From Cladocopium goreaui (lineage: Eukaryota; Sar; Dinophyceae; Suessiales; Symbiodiniaceae): 64,000 bases of DNA. Every line of letters starts with the position of its first letter. Within the stretch, counting starts at the first letter, position 1. The notes under the pieces were generated by a model. That model ran no database searches. It was not told where the DNA came from and saw only the letters and a program-made list of their open reading frames with translations. Positions 1-12,755 of the stretch are shown piece after piece. The DNA lies in assembly GCA_947184155.2 (NCBI GenBank), contig CAMXCT020001101.1, forward strand, positions 228,501 through 292,500, written 5' to 3'. The position numbers and the translations under genes were made by a program.

Positions 1-388
1 GTCAAGATTTGGCCCATAAACAAAGCCATAGCTATGACCAAAAACACAAACAAGTTTCTTCAATAGACCATGTAAATGATTCGATATAATTACAGAATAT
101 TATTATGTATATATATAAGGTCTATGCATCCCCCAATATGGCTATATCCCATTTTGTTTCCCATGATATCCCCATTAAATCCAACTAGATATCCTGTAAG
201 CTTGGCTCAGTCTCCATGCTTTATCACCATCATACCATGATATCATAAATATCATAATCCAACTTTTAACGATGAGATGTTCATGGACTGTTTTGAAACT
301 CAGCCCTCAAACTGGGACATCTGATAAATGACAGTGATGTCACCCGTCTGTATCTTCACAAGTGATGTAACGTTATCATCAATGGGGA
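1..388. other. Left edge, no gene seen
   Basis: AT-rich sequence with no island of coding texture and no named repeat. Confidence 0.6.
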
Positions 389-510
389 TTTCAGGATCCT
401 AAAATGGAGGTACTGTACCATATAAGGCCATATTTTGTGGGGATATTCCCTTACATAGGCCTTATATAGGCCTTATATATGGTAGGTACCTCCAATTTAG
501 GATCCTGAAA
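389..510. repeat. Family E long palindrome
   Basis: TTTCAGGATCCTAAAATGGA at the left is answered by the complement of TTTAGGATCCTGAAA at the right; arms of about 45 bp (GGAGGTAC, CATATAAGGCC) surround a short AT-rich centre. Confidence 0.8.
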
Positions 511-635
511 TGGCCACTGATATCATACACGAATCATGTTTCAAAAGTAGGGAAATCCCAAAATCCAATGATTTAGAACGAAGAAAAAAAATCAGAAAAA
601 GACGGAACAACTATTGGAGCATTGGAGCAAAACGG

Positions 636-739
636 TACCCTCTGGTAAACTAACATAGCTATTGAAAATCACAATTTTTAATGGGAAAACTCACTATAAA
701 TGGCCATTTTCAATAGCTACGTTAAATTACCAGAGGGTA
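636..739. repeat. Family A inverted-repeat element
   Basis: 104 bp bounded by TACCCTCTGGT and ACCAGAGGGTA. The two halves are complementary along much of their length (ATAGCTATTGAAAAT against ATTTTCAATAGCTA), so the strand can fold into one hairpin. Confidence 0.9.
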
Positions 740-819
740 ATATAAAGGCCATAGTTTGATGATATTTTGATCAAACTGATCAAAGCACTATATAATTGTG
801 GTCTGTCCGTGAAAACTGA

Positions 820-925
820 GGCTGCCAACTTGCTTGATGCTATCTTGCTTCTCTTGTCGCACATCTTCCTCCCGCTGCTTCATTTGCATGTCCAGAGAAT
901 CCAGCATGCTTCTAACCTGCGCCGG
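820..925 (-). CDS. Micro-exon, coiled-coil-like
   Basis: GC-rich island; minus frame reads MLDSLDMQMKQREEDVRQEK with heptad-like spacing. Flanks are AT-rich and stop-filled. Part of the left micro-exon series. Confidence 0.45.
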
Positions 926-1153
926 AAACGTGGGGCCGCAGAAATGTGGGACCGCAGAAAGCACCCAACCGTTGGGTGGAAACTGGGAGTCCAAGTGATG
1001 ACCATTTGCTCAGGTGAACACGATACTTAGATGTGCCATGGAGTTAGTCAAGTAGTTAGTAAATGGATTATATATATATAACAATAATCTACATTGTAAT
1101 TGGGATAGTTCGTGCATGTTCGTGCATTATAACCCGCTTACTAACCACTTAGT

Positions 1154-1250
1154 AGTCTTCCTTCTTGTATGTTGACACCGCAGTTTTTTTCGCCCGGTCA
1201 GCCGCCTTCGCGTCACGGTCCGCCTTACGGCGTTCGGCATCCTGGAAGCT
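1154..1250 (-). CDS. Micro-exon, coiled-coil-like
   Basis: Minus frame reads FQDAERRKADRDAKAADRAK and then KTAVSTYKKEDY before a stop. Strongly helical and charged. Confidence 0.5.
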
Positions 1251-1285
1251 TCCAGGAACTTCACGGGATGATTTGGGGATGGGTT

Positions 1286-1412
1286 TACCATCTGGTTATG
1301 ACTAACATAGCCATGGAAAATCACCATGCTATTAATAGGGAAACATAGGGAAACCATCTATTTCTATGGGCCATGGCTTCCATGGCGAACTGTTAGTCAT
1401 AACCAGGTGGTA
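1286..1412. repeat. Family A-like element, variant ends
   Basis: Ends TACCATCTGGTT and AACCAGGTGGTA with the same hairpin plan as family A. Confidence 0.75.
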
Positions 1413-1664
1413 CCACATGAAAATTGGATATTAAGTTGTATCACTTAAAAAGTGGGTCAGTGTAGACAAGTCCAGTCTCAGAGAAGTATCACGGGATGCT
1501 GAGTGTTGATGATGATATTCAGCAAAACTCAACACGTTGTTCTAGCTCAGAAGAAAAAACTGGTGTTAAGAAAGTTAAGACCACAAACTACTGACATTCC
1601 ACATGTTTCAGGATTTTTGCGCTACCCTAGGGTAAACTACTGACGAATCACTGCGTGGACTGCA

Positions 1665-1738
1665 CCATACCGGACCTCTTTGGCCGCGCGATCTGCATCT
1701 TCCTGGATCTTTTGGATCTTGGCCTGGCCAGTTTTGGA
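1665..1738 (-). CDS. Micro-exon, coiled-coil-like
   Basis: Minus frame reads KTGQAKIQKIQEDADRAAKE. The + strand reading of the same island is also open but less protein-like. Confidence 0.45.
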
Positions 1739-1739
1739 G

Positions 1740-4045
1740 AAAAAACCATCCATGATCTGCAAAGAACAGCGTTTTGGAAGCACTGAGTTATCTACATTTA
1801 TCTACTGTTGCTGTTTAATGGTTGTTTATATATATATATATCATGTGCAAAGAACATGTTGAGCTTCGGAAGCATGCTTATCTGGTTGTTGAATGGTTGT
1901 TGAATGGTTGTTGAATGGTTGTTGAATGGTTGTTGAATGGTTATTGAATGGTTGTTGAATGGTTGTTTGGAAATTGGTTCATGCCTAATGTACCTATAAG
2001 CAAACTTCAATGGTCATACTGTACATTATATGGTTATTTGGTGGTTGTTGCCTAGAATTGGCTGAAGGAATCAAATTGTTCTTTAATGGTTCTTTCCTAG
2101 GGAGACCATAGTTGTTGTGCATGTCGATGATAATTAACCATCAAACATGTATATTATTATAATGTATATATATATATATAGTATAATTATATATAATAGT
2201 ATATATATATATGAGGAGCACACAAAATTACTTATTGCTCGCAATGGACATTGCCAAAGTGGGTTGTCCCTTATCAGTTGTGAAATTTTGTACTTCCATG
2301 CTATGTGTAAAAATAGGCTATCGGTAAGTGGGTGATCCCCTATCAGGTGAGAAGGTTTTAATACACATTTAAACATCCCAAGTCCACTCCCTACTACTTT
2401 AGTCTTTGGCTAATTTTGTCGGTTACTAATATGTGTATCTGTATATACGAATGGGATTGACTGGGATTGTCACAATAAAACATGTCCATGCCTATGGTTT
2501 TCCACACGGAAAGGGCAATTGACATCAGTTAACATTCAGCTACGCTGCTACACTGCTAGCCCGTCTGTCCATCTATTTCAACGTGAAACATGGCAGGGAT
2601 TAGACCCGGAGCAGGTCGAATACAAGGGGTTTGCCATATAATATACTGGTACTGGTTATCTAGTGGGTGTCTCGGCAGCTGGGGTATCTACCAGTAACAT
2701 TGATGAATTGGTATTCCTGCTGGAAACTGGAAACCTTGCGGAAGTGAATGGGAAGTTTTTTGGGGAAGTTGATGGAAATCGGAGTCCTCTCGTTAGGAGT
2801 CCGAAAAAATGCCATCAACAAGGGGTACTACGTCACATAAAATGAGATAATGTTCAGCCAAAAAAAACACATTATTGACAGCCATCAGACTTGAGAAGAA
2901 ACGCATAGAGTTAATCAGTTAATCCAAATGTATCATGCATCACAGTATAGAATTGAACGCTTGCATACGTAATTGTTTCCGTCCTGTGAGTGTCAATGCA
3001 CCGCTGTAATCAATTTCGATATCACACAGTTTCTTGTTAGTTCGTTCTCGAGGCACAACTGCACATGAGCCCTGACAATCTTACGATGAATGGCTATGGC
3101 TAATGTACATGGTCCACCCAAGCAGGAATCATCACAATGGTGTTCATGTTCGCATCCACTTATAAACCATTTTAGGGACATCCTACTGGGAGAATGTCAA
3201 CCATTGATTAAATGCATACGATTTAGGCCACCTTTTCTGTTTAATTGCAGCCTCGGAGGGGTTCCAGTATCAGATTATCACTACATATATGATATATGTC
3301 TTTATTTTGTATTATTTTGGAGGAACACCCCTAATAAATCAAGCAAGTTTTACAAATCCGGGGTTAACATTACAGTACAGAACAATGATCCGTAGTCCTA
3401 TAGATAGCTTTCACAGGTCACAAACAGCATGGGTTTCATGTGGTTTCAGCTCATCCCGAGCTGAAAGTGTCAACTAAAATTCATCCCAGGCATCATCCTT
3501 TGTCATGGGGGAATTCCCTTTGGGTGGAAGGGATTGAACGTCAACAAGCAGAATAGTATTTACTGTATGTTTTTGATATTGCTATTATTGATTGATGGTC
3601 TCAGTAGCATGGGGATGTCATTGGTGTCAATACTGTAAACTTTATGAAACCACTAGAGTGACTGACTAGCATCTATACCAGTCAATACTGTTAGTGATTG
3701 ACTTAGATCACATATACCAATACCTTAAGTTGTATCAATTAACACATGTCACGTTAACACTATATGGTTTTGATGTGTCAATCACTTGGTTCACTAATTT
3801 TTACGGTCACAACGTTGAAGCCACCAGCGTGTCTGGTTCAATCATTGCCAACTTACCGATGATTTCACTTGCCATTTCCTATGGCTGTGAAATCGAACAT
3901 GGCTTGCTGGAAAATCCACGATTTGTATATATATATATACACATACATTTATATAATATATACATAATGTATATATACATATATAGTTGAATTTCCCAGC
4001 TACAAACCTCCATTTCGGGAATTTCCCAGCCACGTTTGAACCCCA
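1740..4045. other. Long intron-like stretch
   Basis: Contains the 10-bp minisatellite, TA tracts (2160-2215, 3926-3990) and short chance frames; no convincing exon on either strand. Confidence 0.55.
1885..1965. repeat. 10-bp minisatellite (TGTTGAATGG)n
   Basis: About eight head-to-tail copies of TGTTGAATGG with one ATTGAATGG variant. Confidence 0.9.
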
Positions 4046-4160
4046 CAACCTGCCGCCTGCAATTCCGCTTCCAACTTCGCGTCTCTCCCGGCGATCTCTG
4101 CACCGATGATCTCGCAATTCCTGGCGTCCAGAAGCGACAGGGACGCACAAGCGCCATCAG
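4046..4160 (-). CDS. Micro-exon, coiled-coil-like
   Basis: Minus frame reads SLLDARNCEIIGAEIAGRDA and then KLEAELQAAG. Three frames are open across the island, so the choice rests on helical composition. Confidence 0.4.
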
Positions 4161-5304
4161 TTGGCGAAAAAAAAGGGCACCATGGGGTAAAATAACATAG
4201 ATATACATAGATCATAGACTAATAGATGTGGAAAACCTATGGTTTCCGTTAAGGACAATCGTCTACATTCATGGTGGGTGTTCCATATCGAACTGTAAAC
4301 GGTTACAGGAGAGATACAGGAGAGTAGCATTGGTACCGCTGTATCCACTGGTGAAACATCGAGTACAATGGAAAATTGGGGAAGGAAACTGCATTTTTGA
4401 GACACACCCATAACGATTATAGTGACGTTGTGGTGGGGTCGGTACAATTTGCTCAATGATCCTGGGGTAATGTGGGATATGAGAGAACATACTAGTAGCT
4501 GAAAGAGTAGTTGCATGGAATGACTTGCAATGGGTTAAACATAAAATTACATGAAGCAAGTGGTGGTTTCACAATCAAACACTATGCATGTTACTGTTAT
4601 TGTGATTTATTGATGCGGATATCATAAGAGCACGGGTCGAAACTTCACCGGCCGAGAAGTGCAGGTTTGGTCAGCTGTCAGTGGTTTGACCCCTTCCCAT
4701 ATGATGGGATATGATGGGATATGATGGGCATGACAGCAATGAACGATTCAATCCTGGTTTAACTATGTTTAAGTAACAAACGGCATCAAAGATAGGCCAT
4801 GTCATGCGATGTCAATCGGCATGGATCTGAATCCTAGTCTTTATCATCCACTTAGTCACAAATCACATATCCAGAAAGATCGTGCAGCGAACCAAGAAAA
4901 CAAGCGTGTTGATAGAATTTTGCATGTGTTCATCTGTGACAGTTCCTCAACATGGTGCAAATTCAACGTACCAGTAGCTCCCAAATGATCCATGGTGCCG
5001 GAAAAGTTACCAACATGCCAACATGTGCCCCTAAAACTGGACACATGTGGGTACATATGCCCAACAAATGCAGCATGCGGGGCTTGCCATCAACAGATCA
5101 TGCGCAGAAAGGGACAACATCGGCTATCTTCACAGGTCTGAGAGTTACCATGGATCAATTGGGCCATTTCACCCAAGGAGCAAAAGAAACCAGGAAACAA
5201 AGAAACAGCATCCCTGGGATTTGAAGCACTTCCGTGACTTCCCATTCTTGATTTGGCTTCACCCAAGGCAAACTGACCCCATGGTCAGTTACAAGCCACA
5301 CCCT

Positions 5305-5395
5305 GGGCCTATCGATCTGGTCCAGTCTTGCTTGCACCGCGGCTCGATTTCGTGCTTCCTGGGGTGACGCTTCGGTTTGTGAAATCCTCAGGAAA
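5305..5395 (-). CDS. Micro-exon
   Basis: Minus frame reads SQTEASPQEARNRAAVQARL and then DQIDRPR. Helical; the upstream part (ALDTGRIGRALVPSIDF) may belong to the same exon. Confidence 0.4.
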
Positions 5396-6169
5396 TCGAT
5401 TGATGGAACCAGTGCTCTACCTATGCGTCCAGTGTCCAGTGCCCCGTTGAGTAGCAAGCTGTCTGTTGTGTCCCGGTCCTCCAGGTTACCTGTTTTTAAT
5501 GGGACTTCTGCAAGGGATTACCAAAAACAGATCCATACCCACCAAGCCAGTTGGAATAACATAGTTTGTTACTTAACTCTATTAATGTTACCTTCAACAA
5601 ACAGGAATCAATGAAATGGGCCTTGCTCACCGACGTTGAAAAACCGTAGATATGTTCAGAAAAGTACACCTTCTCTATTGTTGATGACTGCACTCAAAAG
5701 CAAAGCCCAAAATCATCAAAGACAATTCTCCGAACGCCACAGCTTGCAAACAAATATACATGCGTTGAGATCCGCCTATATGTTATGAAACAATTCTCCT
5801 GACCCAACAAACCAGTCACCACGGTTTAGCCAGAATCATTGGGTATGTAGGTTGTTATAATTATATACCAACTTGTTCACCAAAATTAAACTGTTCCCAT
5901 GTAGGTGAATGAACATGTGGCACTTAGCGTAAACATGTGGCCCTCAAATCCACAAAATCCTTGACCGTCATGTGCAAATATTCTTGTTTTATGTGTTTTG
6001 CATTGAATCTGTGGGGTATACCCTTGTTTCTCGATAAATTCTAATATACATATTATATATATATGTTTTTATATATATATATGTTATATAATATAAATAT
6101 ATAATAAATGCTAGTCATCCACAAACCTGAAAAAAATCGGCCATAAATTTTGGATGATTCATGATGATT

Positions 6170-6233
6170 CCCCCCAGTTCCCAGGTGCCCCGACGGCATC
6201 ATCGGCAGCCTTTTCTCCGGCCATTGCAAAGGC
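6170..6233 (-). CDS. Micro-exon with clear acceptor
   Basis: The acceptor CCGTTGCAG is followed on the minus strand by AFAMAGEKAADDAVGAPG. A good pyrimidine-rich acceptor fixes the 5' edge. Confidence 0.45.
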
Positions 6234-6239
6234 CTGCAA

Positions 6240-7885
6240 CGGAAAGGAATTGGCAGAAAACATGGGAGGATTTCCATTGTGGTAAAATGTGGTAGGCCCA
6301 ATCAAAATTACGACACATGTCACGGTGGTAACTATCATCCTCAAATTGTTTGTTTATCATTGGGTTTCTCACATTACATGAGCCAACAGTCGGATATGAT
6401 ATGATTTTGATATGTTCCACGAAACAGTGATTTGCTCAACTCACAACTAGGAGTGTATCTGTATTTGTGGTCATGAAACATACTACAACACTGAGTCACC
6501 TACCAATAATGCGATGTTGACCAACAGAATTAAGAAACAAACGAGATGGGGCCAAATCTGCGGCTTGTGGCCAGCAATCAGCGCGGATTTTGACAACATG
6601 TTTTGCGGCTGAATTTCGCAATGAGGAACTGCTAAGGGCCACCAAGGAGAACCAGGCCTTGTTTCCAACCACGGATTTTCACTTTTTCGCTGTTAAGGCT
6701 CCATCATTTTTGCTGTGTAAATCGACAGGTCTGTCAGGTCAAAGTACATCTAGGTGTCCTTCATATTCCTTCATTAACTATTATGTGGCCCATATTACCC
6801 ATTATTACCCCATATTCCAGTCGCCAACCTGTCACGAGTCAGCTACTCCACCGCTCCACCACCAGTCTGCCTTGTCCTCGTCTTGCCTGGCCTGCCCACA
6901 ATCGCTTAGATGGGGCAGGTCTACGAGGGACTTGAATTTTTTGAACTCATGAACAGCTCCATTGTTTTATACGAAAAGAGAAGTAACATGACTAACTTGC
7001 CGGTAGTCATTTTAGCATCCTTTTTTAACCCATACCCAGTTTTGTGAATTTAAGGCCAAAAGGACCACACATCGATTTGGGTAGCTGTCATTCCACTCTC
7101 TGGGCTTCCCAATCAATTGGCACAGTTCCATGATCTAGGACACTGACTAGTGATTATCTTGCCAGAAATAAAACCTGGTTTCCATGTGTTTCCATGATCC
7201 ATGGTCTGCACAGTACCTCTCCACTCAGTTCCACCAAACAAACAACCATGGCAGTCAATGAAGGCCAGAAGACGATTCTCATCCAAAAAACATGTTTATG
7301 TTACTTTGTACCCCTCATGTTCAGCCATTCAAACATGTTATACCAAAACAAGAAGGAATAGACCCGAATTTGAAAATCTACATATACTGTCAGGCTGATG
7401 GTGTAAGTGTGCGGATATATATATATAATATATATGTGTACAAATAAATTTGATTAAGTAAAGACTATAGCAACATCCAAAAAATAGAAACACGCAGTCC
7501 GTCGCTGTCCTACTGTGCAGGAAGAGCAACATCCACTGCTCTATCGTTTGGGGGGTTAATATGTTCTTATGTGTATATATATATATATATACCCTCTGGT
7601 GAACTAACATAGCAATGGAAAATCACCATTTTTCATGGGAAAATCCACTATTTCTCTGGCCATTTTCCATTGCTATGTTAGTTCACCAGAGAGTAACTAT
7701 CTAAATATAAATATGGTACTTCCCTCCAGTGATTTCACAGAGCTATGCCAGCTATGCCCCATTTGGTGATTGTCCATAGCTAGGTAGCTGTGTATTCCCA
7801 TGTTTTCTTGGTTGAAAATGCCATATACTCCCCATTGACCACCAGAGAAAACCACCATAAAATCCCATGAAATTCCCAAACCAGG
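6240..7885. other. Intron-like stretch with one ambiguous island
   Basis: Holds a family A copy (7590-7695). The island 6545-6660 is open on both strands (plus AAEFRNEELLRATKENQAL, minus SAAKHVVKIRADCWPQAAD) and cannot be assigned. Confidence 0.45.
7590..7695. repeat. Family A inverted-repeat element
   Basis: Ends TACCCTCTGGT and ACCAGAGAGTA; directly follows a (TA)n tract. Confidence 0.85.
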
Positions 7886-7889
7886 CTTA

Positions 7890-7978
7890 ATTTCATATCA
7901 ATTCTTCGCATTGACTCATTCGGGCCGGCCTTCTTTTTCCTGGCCGCTTCGGCGATGGCCTCATTCATCCTCAGCCAA
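7890..7978 (-). CDS. Micro-exon, coiled-coil-like
   Basis: Minus frame reads LRMNEAIAEAARKKKAGPNE and then SMRRIDMK, a basic helix. Confidence 0.45.
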
Positions 7979-8529
7979 GGTGCCACAGGGTTTGTGTCTT
8001 TTTCTATGGAAGATGATGAGATGACAAAACAGGGGTTGGTAACTGTCCCATTTTGGGAATATCAAGGACATCACCTGAAATAGTAGCCATGGCATTGACC
8101 ATATACCTAATGGTTGGGTGATGTGACCCATGGGGACATTTAATGACCCATGCAAAAGAAAGCATCAACATCATCATTTCTGAGTCATGGCCGCAATCAT
8201 GTCTTCTGACTCTTTGATCATTTTGTATGAACATGGTCCAGGATCAAATGATATCCAATGGATGGTGTTTCGGCCTTGGAAAATGATGCAAGCTTAAATT
8301 TCGATGCATTTGCTTGCAAACATATCTTTTTTACCCAAGATATGCTGGCCTCAAAACACCCGGATTTTGTATGAGGATTCAAGACAACTCATGCAGAATT
8401 CCCTCAGGGTCTGCAAGTTCGGCCTTCAAAGTTTGACGGAAAAATATTTGTGGTTTACCCCGTTGGTTGGGGAAATCTGCATCCATTTGGAAAATCGCTA
8501 TCTTTACCCAAATTTCGTTGGTATCTTTA

Positions 8530-8850
8530 TAATATATATATATATACATCATATATATATATATATCATATATATATATATACATAAGGTATGTAATGTA
8601 AATATATATGTATATTATTATATATGATATATATTATATATTATCCATTATCTATTATCTATTATCTACTATATATTATATATTTTATTTTATAAATTAT
8701 ATATTATATATTATTATATATTATGTATATATTATATATTATATAGTATATAATATATATTATATATAGTATTATATATTATTTTATTTGTTTATTATAT
8801 ATTATATATGATATATTATATATTATTTATATTATATATACTATATATAT
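8530..8850. repeat. AT-rich low-complexity block
   Basis: More than 300 bp of TA, TATT and ATTATATA repeats with almost no G or C. Confidence 0.95.
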
Positions 8851-8892
8851 ACTCATTTTCATGGGGAACGTTACCACTTTTTTTACTGGGAA

Positions 8893-8995
8893 GTCCAGCA
8901 TAGGTCTATCTCCAGCCATCCGCCTTAGCCTGAGGATTCCCGGCTCGTCTTGAGCCTGCTTGCACTTGCGCGCCTGAATTTTCTGAAAAAGGCGA
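8893..8995 (-). CDS. Micro-exon, basic helical
   Basis: Minus frame reads LFQKIQARKCKQAQDEPGIL and then RLRRMAGDRPMLD. It lies next to the large AT-rich block at 8530-8850. Confidence 0.45.
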
Positions 8996-9565
8996 TGGAT
9001 GGAACCGCGAGATGTGGATTTCAACAATAAGACATGGGTAAGTCCAACCAATGTTGTCTTGCCAATAAAACCGTTATATATAGTGAATATATATATATAT
9101 ACAGGGAACAGTACAGGCAAATCATCATACAAGGCCAGGGCAAAGTCATATTTGGCGGTTGGTTCTCTGAACTTTGCCATGCCTTTCGAGGTAGATCTCC
9201 AGTTATTGGAATCCGGTGTGCAACTGGCTTTGTTTACTATCGTTGGACATACAAATGAGGGCGAAATGCCATGAGTTAAAAGGAAAGCCTTGATTGCCAT
9301 CCGAAGAAAGTGACCGAGGATGACCGAGGACCAAGAATTCCGGAAACAAAGATGATCCTCCAGAATGGGTGGCACCTGCATGGTGCTAACTTAGCTAACC
9401 TGTATGGTACTTTATTTACTTGTAAATCGGCATTAATGCCGGATTTTTCATGGTCATGTTTGATAACGGAGGGCTGCGTGTATACCGCTGTCTACCATGG
9501 TATACCAGTTTCTACCAACTCTGAATCTACTGCGACTTTACTGTAACTTTAGCAATCATAGGAGG

Positions 9566-9680
9566 CCAAAACCATCTGAGGCGGCTGAGGCAAGAGCATA
9601 TTCTTCTGCATCCGCCTTTCTTTGGTCCTGCTGACGCTGGTTCTCGTCACGCATCCTCAGGGGAACCCGCGGCGACCGGA
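9566..9680 (-). CDS. Micro-exon, coiled-coil-like
   Basis: Minus frame reads RMRDENQRQQDQRKADAEEY and then ALASAASDGFG; Gln/Arg/Glu-rich helix. Confidence 0.5.
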
Positions 9681-10212
9681 AAGGGGAATATTTTTTCCCC
9701 ACAAGGGACGTCTGAACCAAAACAATGGGAATTGACCAGATCTCCAAGCATAGTAATGTTGTCATGGATCACAACCATTTAACCTAGCTAAAATCAACAT
9801 TGCTTGAAAATAGCCACAACTTATATTTACCCACATAATTTATGAGGTGAACCTTTTCAATATACCCCAGCAGTGGGAAAACTCATGAGCTACTGCACCT
9901 GATGATTGGTGCCCAAGCAATCCACGGCTGAGGTGATAAGAGCAACGTGGTGTAACCATTGTAAACCCAAAATGGGTGTGTCTGACAATGGGGTATTCCC
10001 CCATTTGCCATTTTGACAGGGATAATCATGATGTACCAATAGGTTCTGGGTCTGCTGCTTTCAGACAAACCAAAATGGATGGCTACTGTAAATGCTAAAA
10101 ACGAATTAAAACGACATACACAAACTGAAGTTATTAAAACTGAATGGTTAAAGTTAAATAAACTCCATATTTATTAAACATAACCAGCCTTTTCAAAGTC
10201 CACTCATTTTCG

Positions 10213-10300
10213 ACCTAAGGTCGACACCATTTGAGCATCGTGTCTTGCTCGCGTTGCCGCCTCTCCTGCGATCCGCCAAAATGGTTCTGCCATTCCCTGG
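10213..10300 (-). CDS. Micro-exon, coiled-coil-like
   Basis: Minus frame reads EWQNHFGGSQERRQREQDTM and then LKWCRP. Confidence 0.45.
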
Positions 10301-10446
10301 TATCTCCCAAGAAAAATATAGTTAACCCAATTACATGGGATCTACTCGGTAATTCATCATAAATACCATCATAAATACTATGGTTTGAGAAATACCAAAT
10401 AGATCCCATTAGTTATTATCTAATGTTGTTAACTATAGTTTTGTAA

Positions 10447-10548
10447 TACCCTAGGGTAAACTAACATACATTGTGGAAAACCCATAGTTTCCCTATAAAA
10501 CCCATCTACAAATAGTGGATTTTCCACATCTATGTTAAGTAGGGGGTT
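10447..10548. repeat. Family A element, degenerate
   Basis: Starts TACCCTAGGGTAAAC and retains the internal hairpin, but the far end has decayed. Confidence 0.55.
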
Positions 10549-10612
10549 TTAAGAAAACATCATCGATACCTACCATCCTGCAACGCACTGGTCTATCTTT
10601 TTGGAGCTATAT

Positions 10613-10722
10613 CTGGTTGGAGGTTGACCTACCCCTCTGAAAAATATGAGTTCGTCAGTTGGGATGATGACATTCCCAACTGCATGGGAAAATAAAATTC
10701 ATGTTCCAAACCACCAACCAAT
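10613..10722. repeat. Family B inverted-repeat element
   Basis: Begins CTGGTTGGAGGTT and ends TTCCAAACCACCAACCA; internal CAGTTGGGAT pairs with CATTCCCAACTG. Confidence 0.8.
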
Positions 10723-11280
10723 ATATAGTATCAAGATAGTTTCAAAATAGTTTCAAGATGTTTTAAAGGGTTGCAACCCAGTTTCAAAAAACCATCTGGT
10801 AGTCGTTTAATGTGACTAATCTAATACACCTGCAGTTGGGGAGGGTTTCAACAACCCACTTCGGCTAAAAACTGGGGATGATTTCAACATGTGTGTTTGC
10901 CAGGTTAGAGAAAACAACCATTGCTGTAGGACTAGCAATATAAACACATGAATGGAAAATGGTGTTTGTTTCATGTCCTCACGCACAATGGGAAACGAAT
11001 CAAGGTGGTGAATTACAACGATGAGAAGGACAACGATGACGGGGACAAGGGCCACCACCAGAAGCACCAGGTGGATGTAACCTGCCAAAAAGATCAAAAA
11101 AGGTGGATGTAAGCTATATCAAACAGGAAATTCCGGTGAAAAAACATCTTAAAAACTCTCTGTTTTGGCTCACACAACTATACCACCAACATCCATCAAC
11201 TTCAGTCCGTGGTCATCTCCCCTCCCCCTAGATCTTCCATGGTAGACCTGGGGGGTCACAATTGATGTTTTTTGCCGTGT

Positions 11281-11395
11281 TACCATCTGGTTATTTGACG
11301 TAGCTATGGCAAGTTACCATTTTAATAGGTAAATCATCATAAATAATCTAGAAATGGGTCATTTTCCATAGATATCTTAAATAACCGGAGAGTTA
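11281..11395. repeat. Family A-like element
   Basis: Starts TACCATCTGGTTATT and ends AATAACCGGAGAGTTA. Confidence 0.65.
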
Positions 11396-11879
11396 AGTTG
11401 CCTATGATGTGGTCTATTTCCCCCAAGGGTCGGCAACCCTCCTTTTGCAACCCCCCCAACCTAACCCCAAACCTAAAGTTCTAAAGTGAAGAAGGCTTCA
11501 AATGTCATCATGTTTCTAGCTTGCCGATCTGGCTATAGTACCTATGGACCCACACTATTGATCAGCTTGGGAGTCAATTGTTTTGAGCTACACTGATTCT
11601 TCACCAGGACATGTCATCATGTTCTTACTTCAAAATCCTCAAAGTTGATGTTTCCCACTGTTTCCCACTGTTTCCCACTGTTTCCCTATCCTTCGTTTGT
11701 CTAAAACTTGTCCAAAAATTGCATTCCATCCACTGCTTTATAGTCACTTTCCCACAACATTGCCCAAAAATGGCCGTTATCTGCACAAAAATTAGGAAAA
11801 CATCCAGATTTCATGGATTTTCCATGGTTTTCCATCCTTCTCCCCATTCAAATCACCATTTTGGAGCCCCCCCCAAAAA

Positions 11880-11940
11880 AAAGCCCGGCCCGCTCCTCGT
11901 CGGCCTTGCGGCGCCGTCGGAGCGACTCTAAGCTCCTCGG
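11880..11940 (-). CDS. Micro-exon, basic
   Basis: Minus frame reads RSLESLRRRRKADEERAG in a 60-bp GC-rich island. Confidence 0.4.
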
Positions 11941-12261
11941 AAAAATGCTGGTCTTCAACTGTGAAAAATTAATTTTGGCGGTGAAAAATAGTGGCCAGAA
12001 TTTTATGTTGAAATTTTAATCATCATATATAGCATTCTTCATCATGTTTAATTGGATTTCACTGTGAAAAATGTTGAAATATGATGCTTTAGAATGCTTT
12101 AGATGCTTTGCCCAGAATTTTATGGACATGTCCCCATGAATATATCAAGGCTGAATGAGAAAATGATGACTAAACAGTGGCTCGAATGGGGTACCATATT
12201 TTCAGTCAAACCCAGAGAAGGGGGTTGCCGAATCGTCAAGAATGGTGGGGTTAACATGGTT

Positions 12262-12365
12262 TACCCTCTGGTGAACTAACATAGCAATGGAAAATGGCTA
12301 TTTATAGTGGATTTTCCCATTAAAAATGGTGATTTTCCATTGCTATGTTAGTTTATCAGAGGGTA
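12262..12365. repeat. Family A inverted-repeat element
   Basis: Ends TACCCTCTGGT and ATCAGAGGGTA. Open minus-strand frames touch both ends. Confidence 0.88.
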
Positions 12366-12432
12366 ACCATAGAGAACTTGGGTCCATCTAAAAAGATGCG
12401 GAATCATGCCCGCCAGTTTGATCTCCGTTGCG
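12358..12432 (-). CDS. Micro-exon abutting a family A element
   Basis: Minus frame reads IKLAGMIPHLFRWTQVLYGY and runs directly into the end of the family A element at 12262-12365. Beyond the element the same phase continues as VNHVNPTILDDSATPFSGFD. Removing the element between its CTG and AGG ends would join the two frames. Confidence 0.35.
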
Positions 12433-12484
12433 AGTTAGCTCACTTTGTGTCAAGACTCACCATCTTAAGCTGGTAATGTTTCAC

Positions 12485-12690
12485 TACTGGTTGGTGGTTG
12501 ACCTACCCCTCTGAAAAATATCAGTTCGTCAGTTAGGATTATCATTCCATATCATTCCCAATATGATGGGAAAGTCAAAAAAATCCATGGTTCCAGTCAG
12601 CACCAAACCAGTAATGTGTCACATTCCCAATATGATGGGAAAGTCTTAAAAAAATCCATGGTTCCAAAATGTTCCAAACCACCAAGCAGT
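12485..12690. repeat. Family B element with internal duplication
   Basis: Begins CTGGTTGGTGGTTGA. The segment CATTCCCAATATGATGGGA to CCATGGTTCC occurs twice (about 12550-12595 and 12612-12665). The far end is CCAAACCACCAAGCAG. Confidence 0.75.
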
Positions 12691-12755
12691 AATGTGTCAC
12701 GATCGTTAGAACACAAAACCATAACTGTGGGTCTCTGAAAAATCGAACGCTTCAC

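Larger units (their letters stand above)
10310..11875. other. Intron-like stretch filled by short elements
   Basis: Degenerate family A (10447), family B (10613) and family A-like (11281) copies plus a GTTTCCCACT triplication at about 11650-11680; no exon recognised. Confidence 0.5.

Noticed and set aside
6590-6952. Plus-strand 120-codon frame with EELLRATKENQAL
   Set aside because: Only the first 35 codons have coding texture and the same island is open on the minus strand; the rest runs into AT-rich intron. Left unassigned.
11161-11175. TTTTGGCTCA resembling the end of the dinoflagellate spliced leader
   Set aside because: Only about ten bases match, and neither the full leader nor a relict at a gene start is present.
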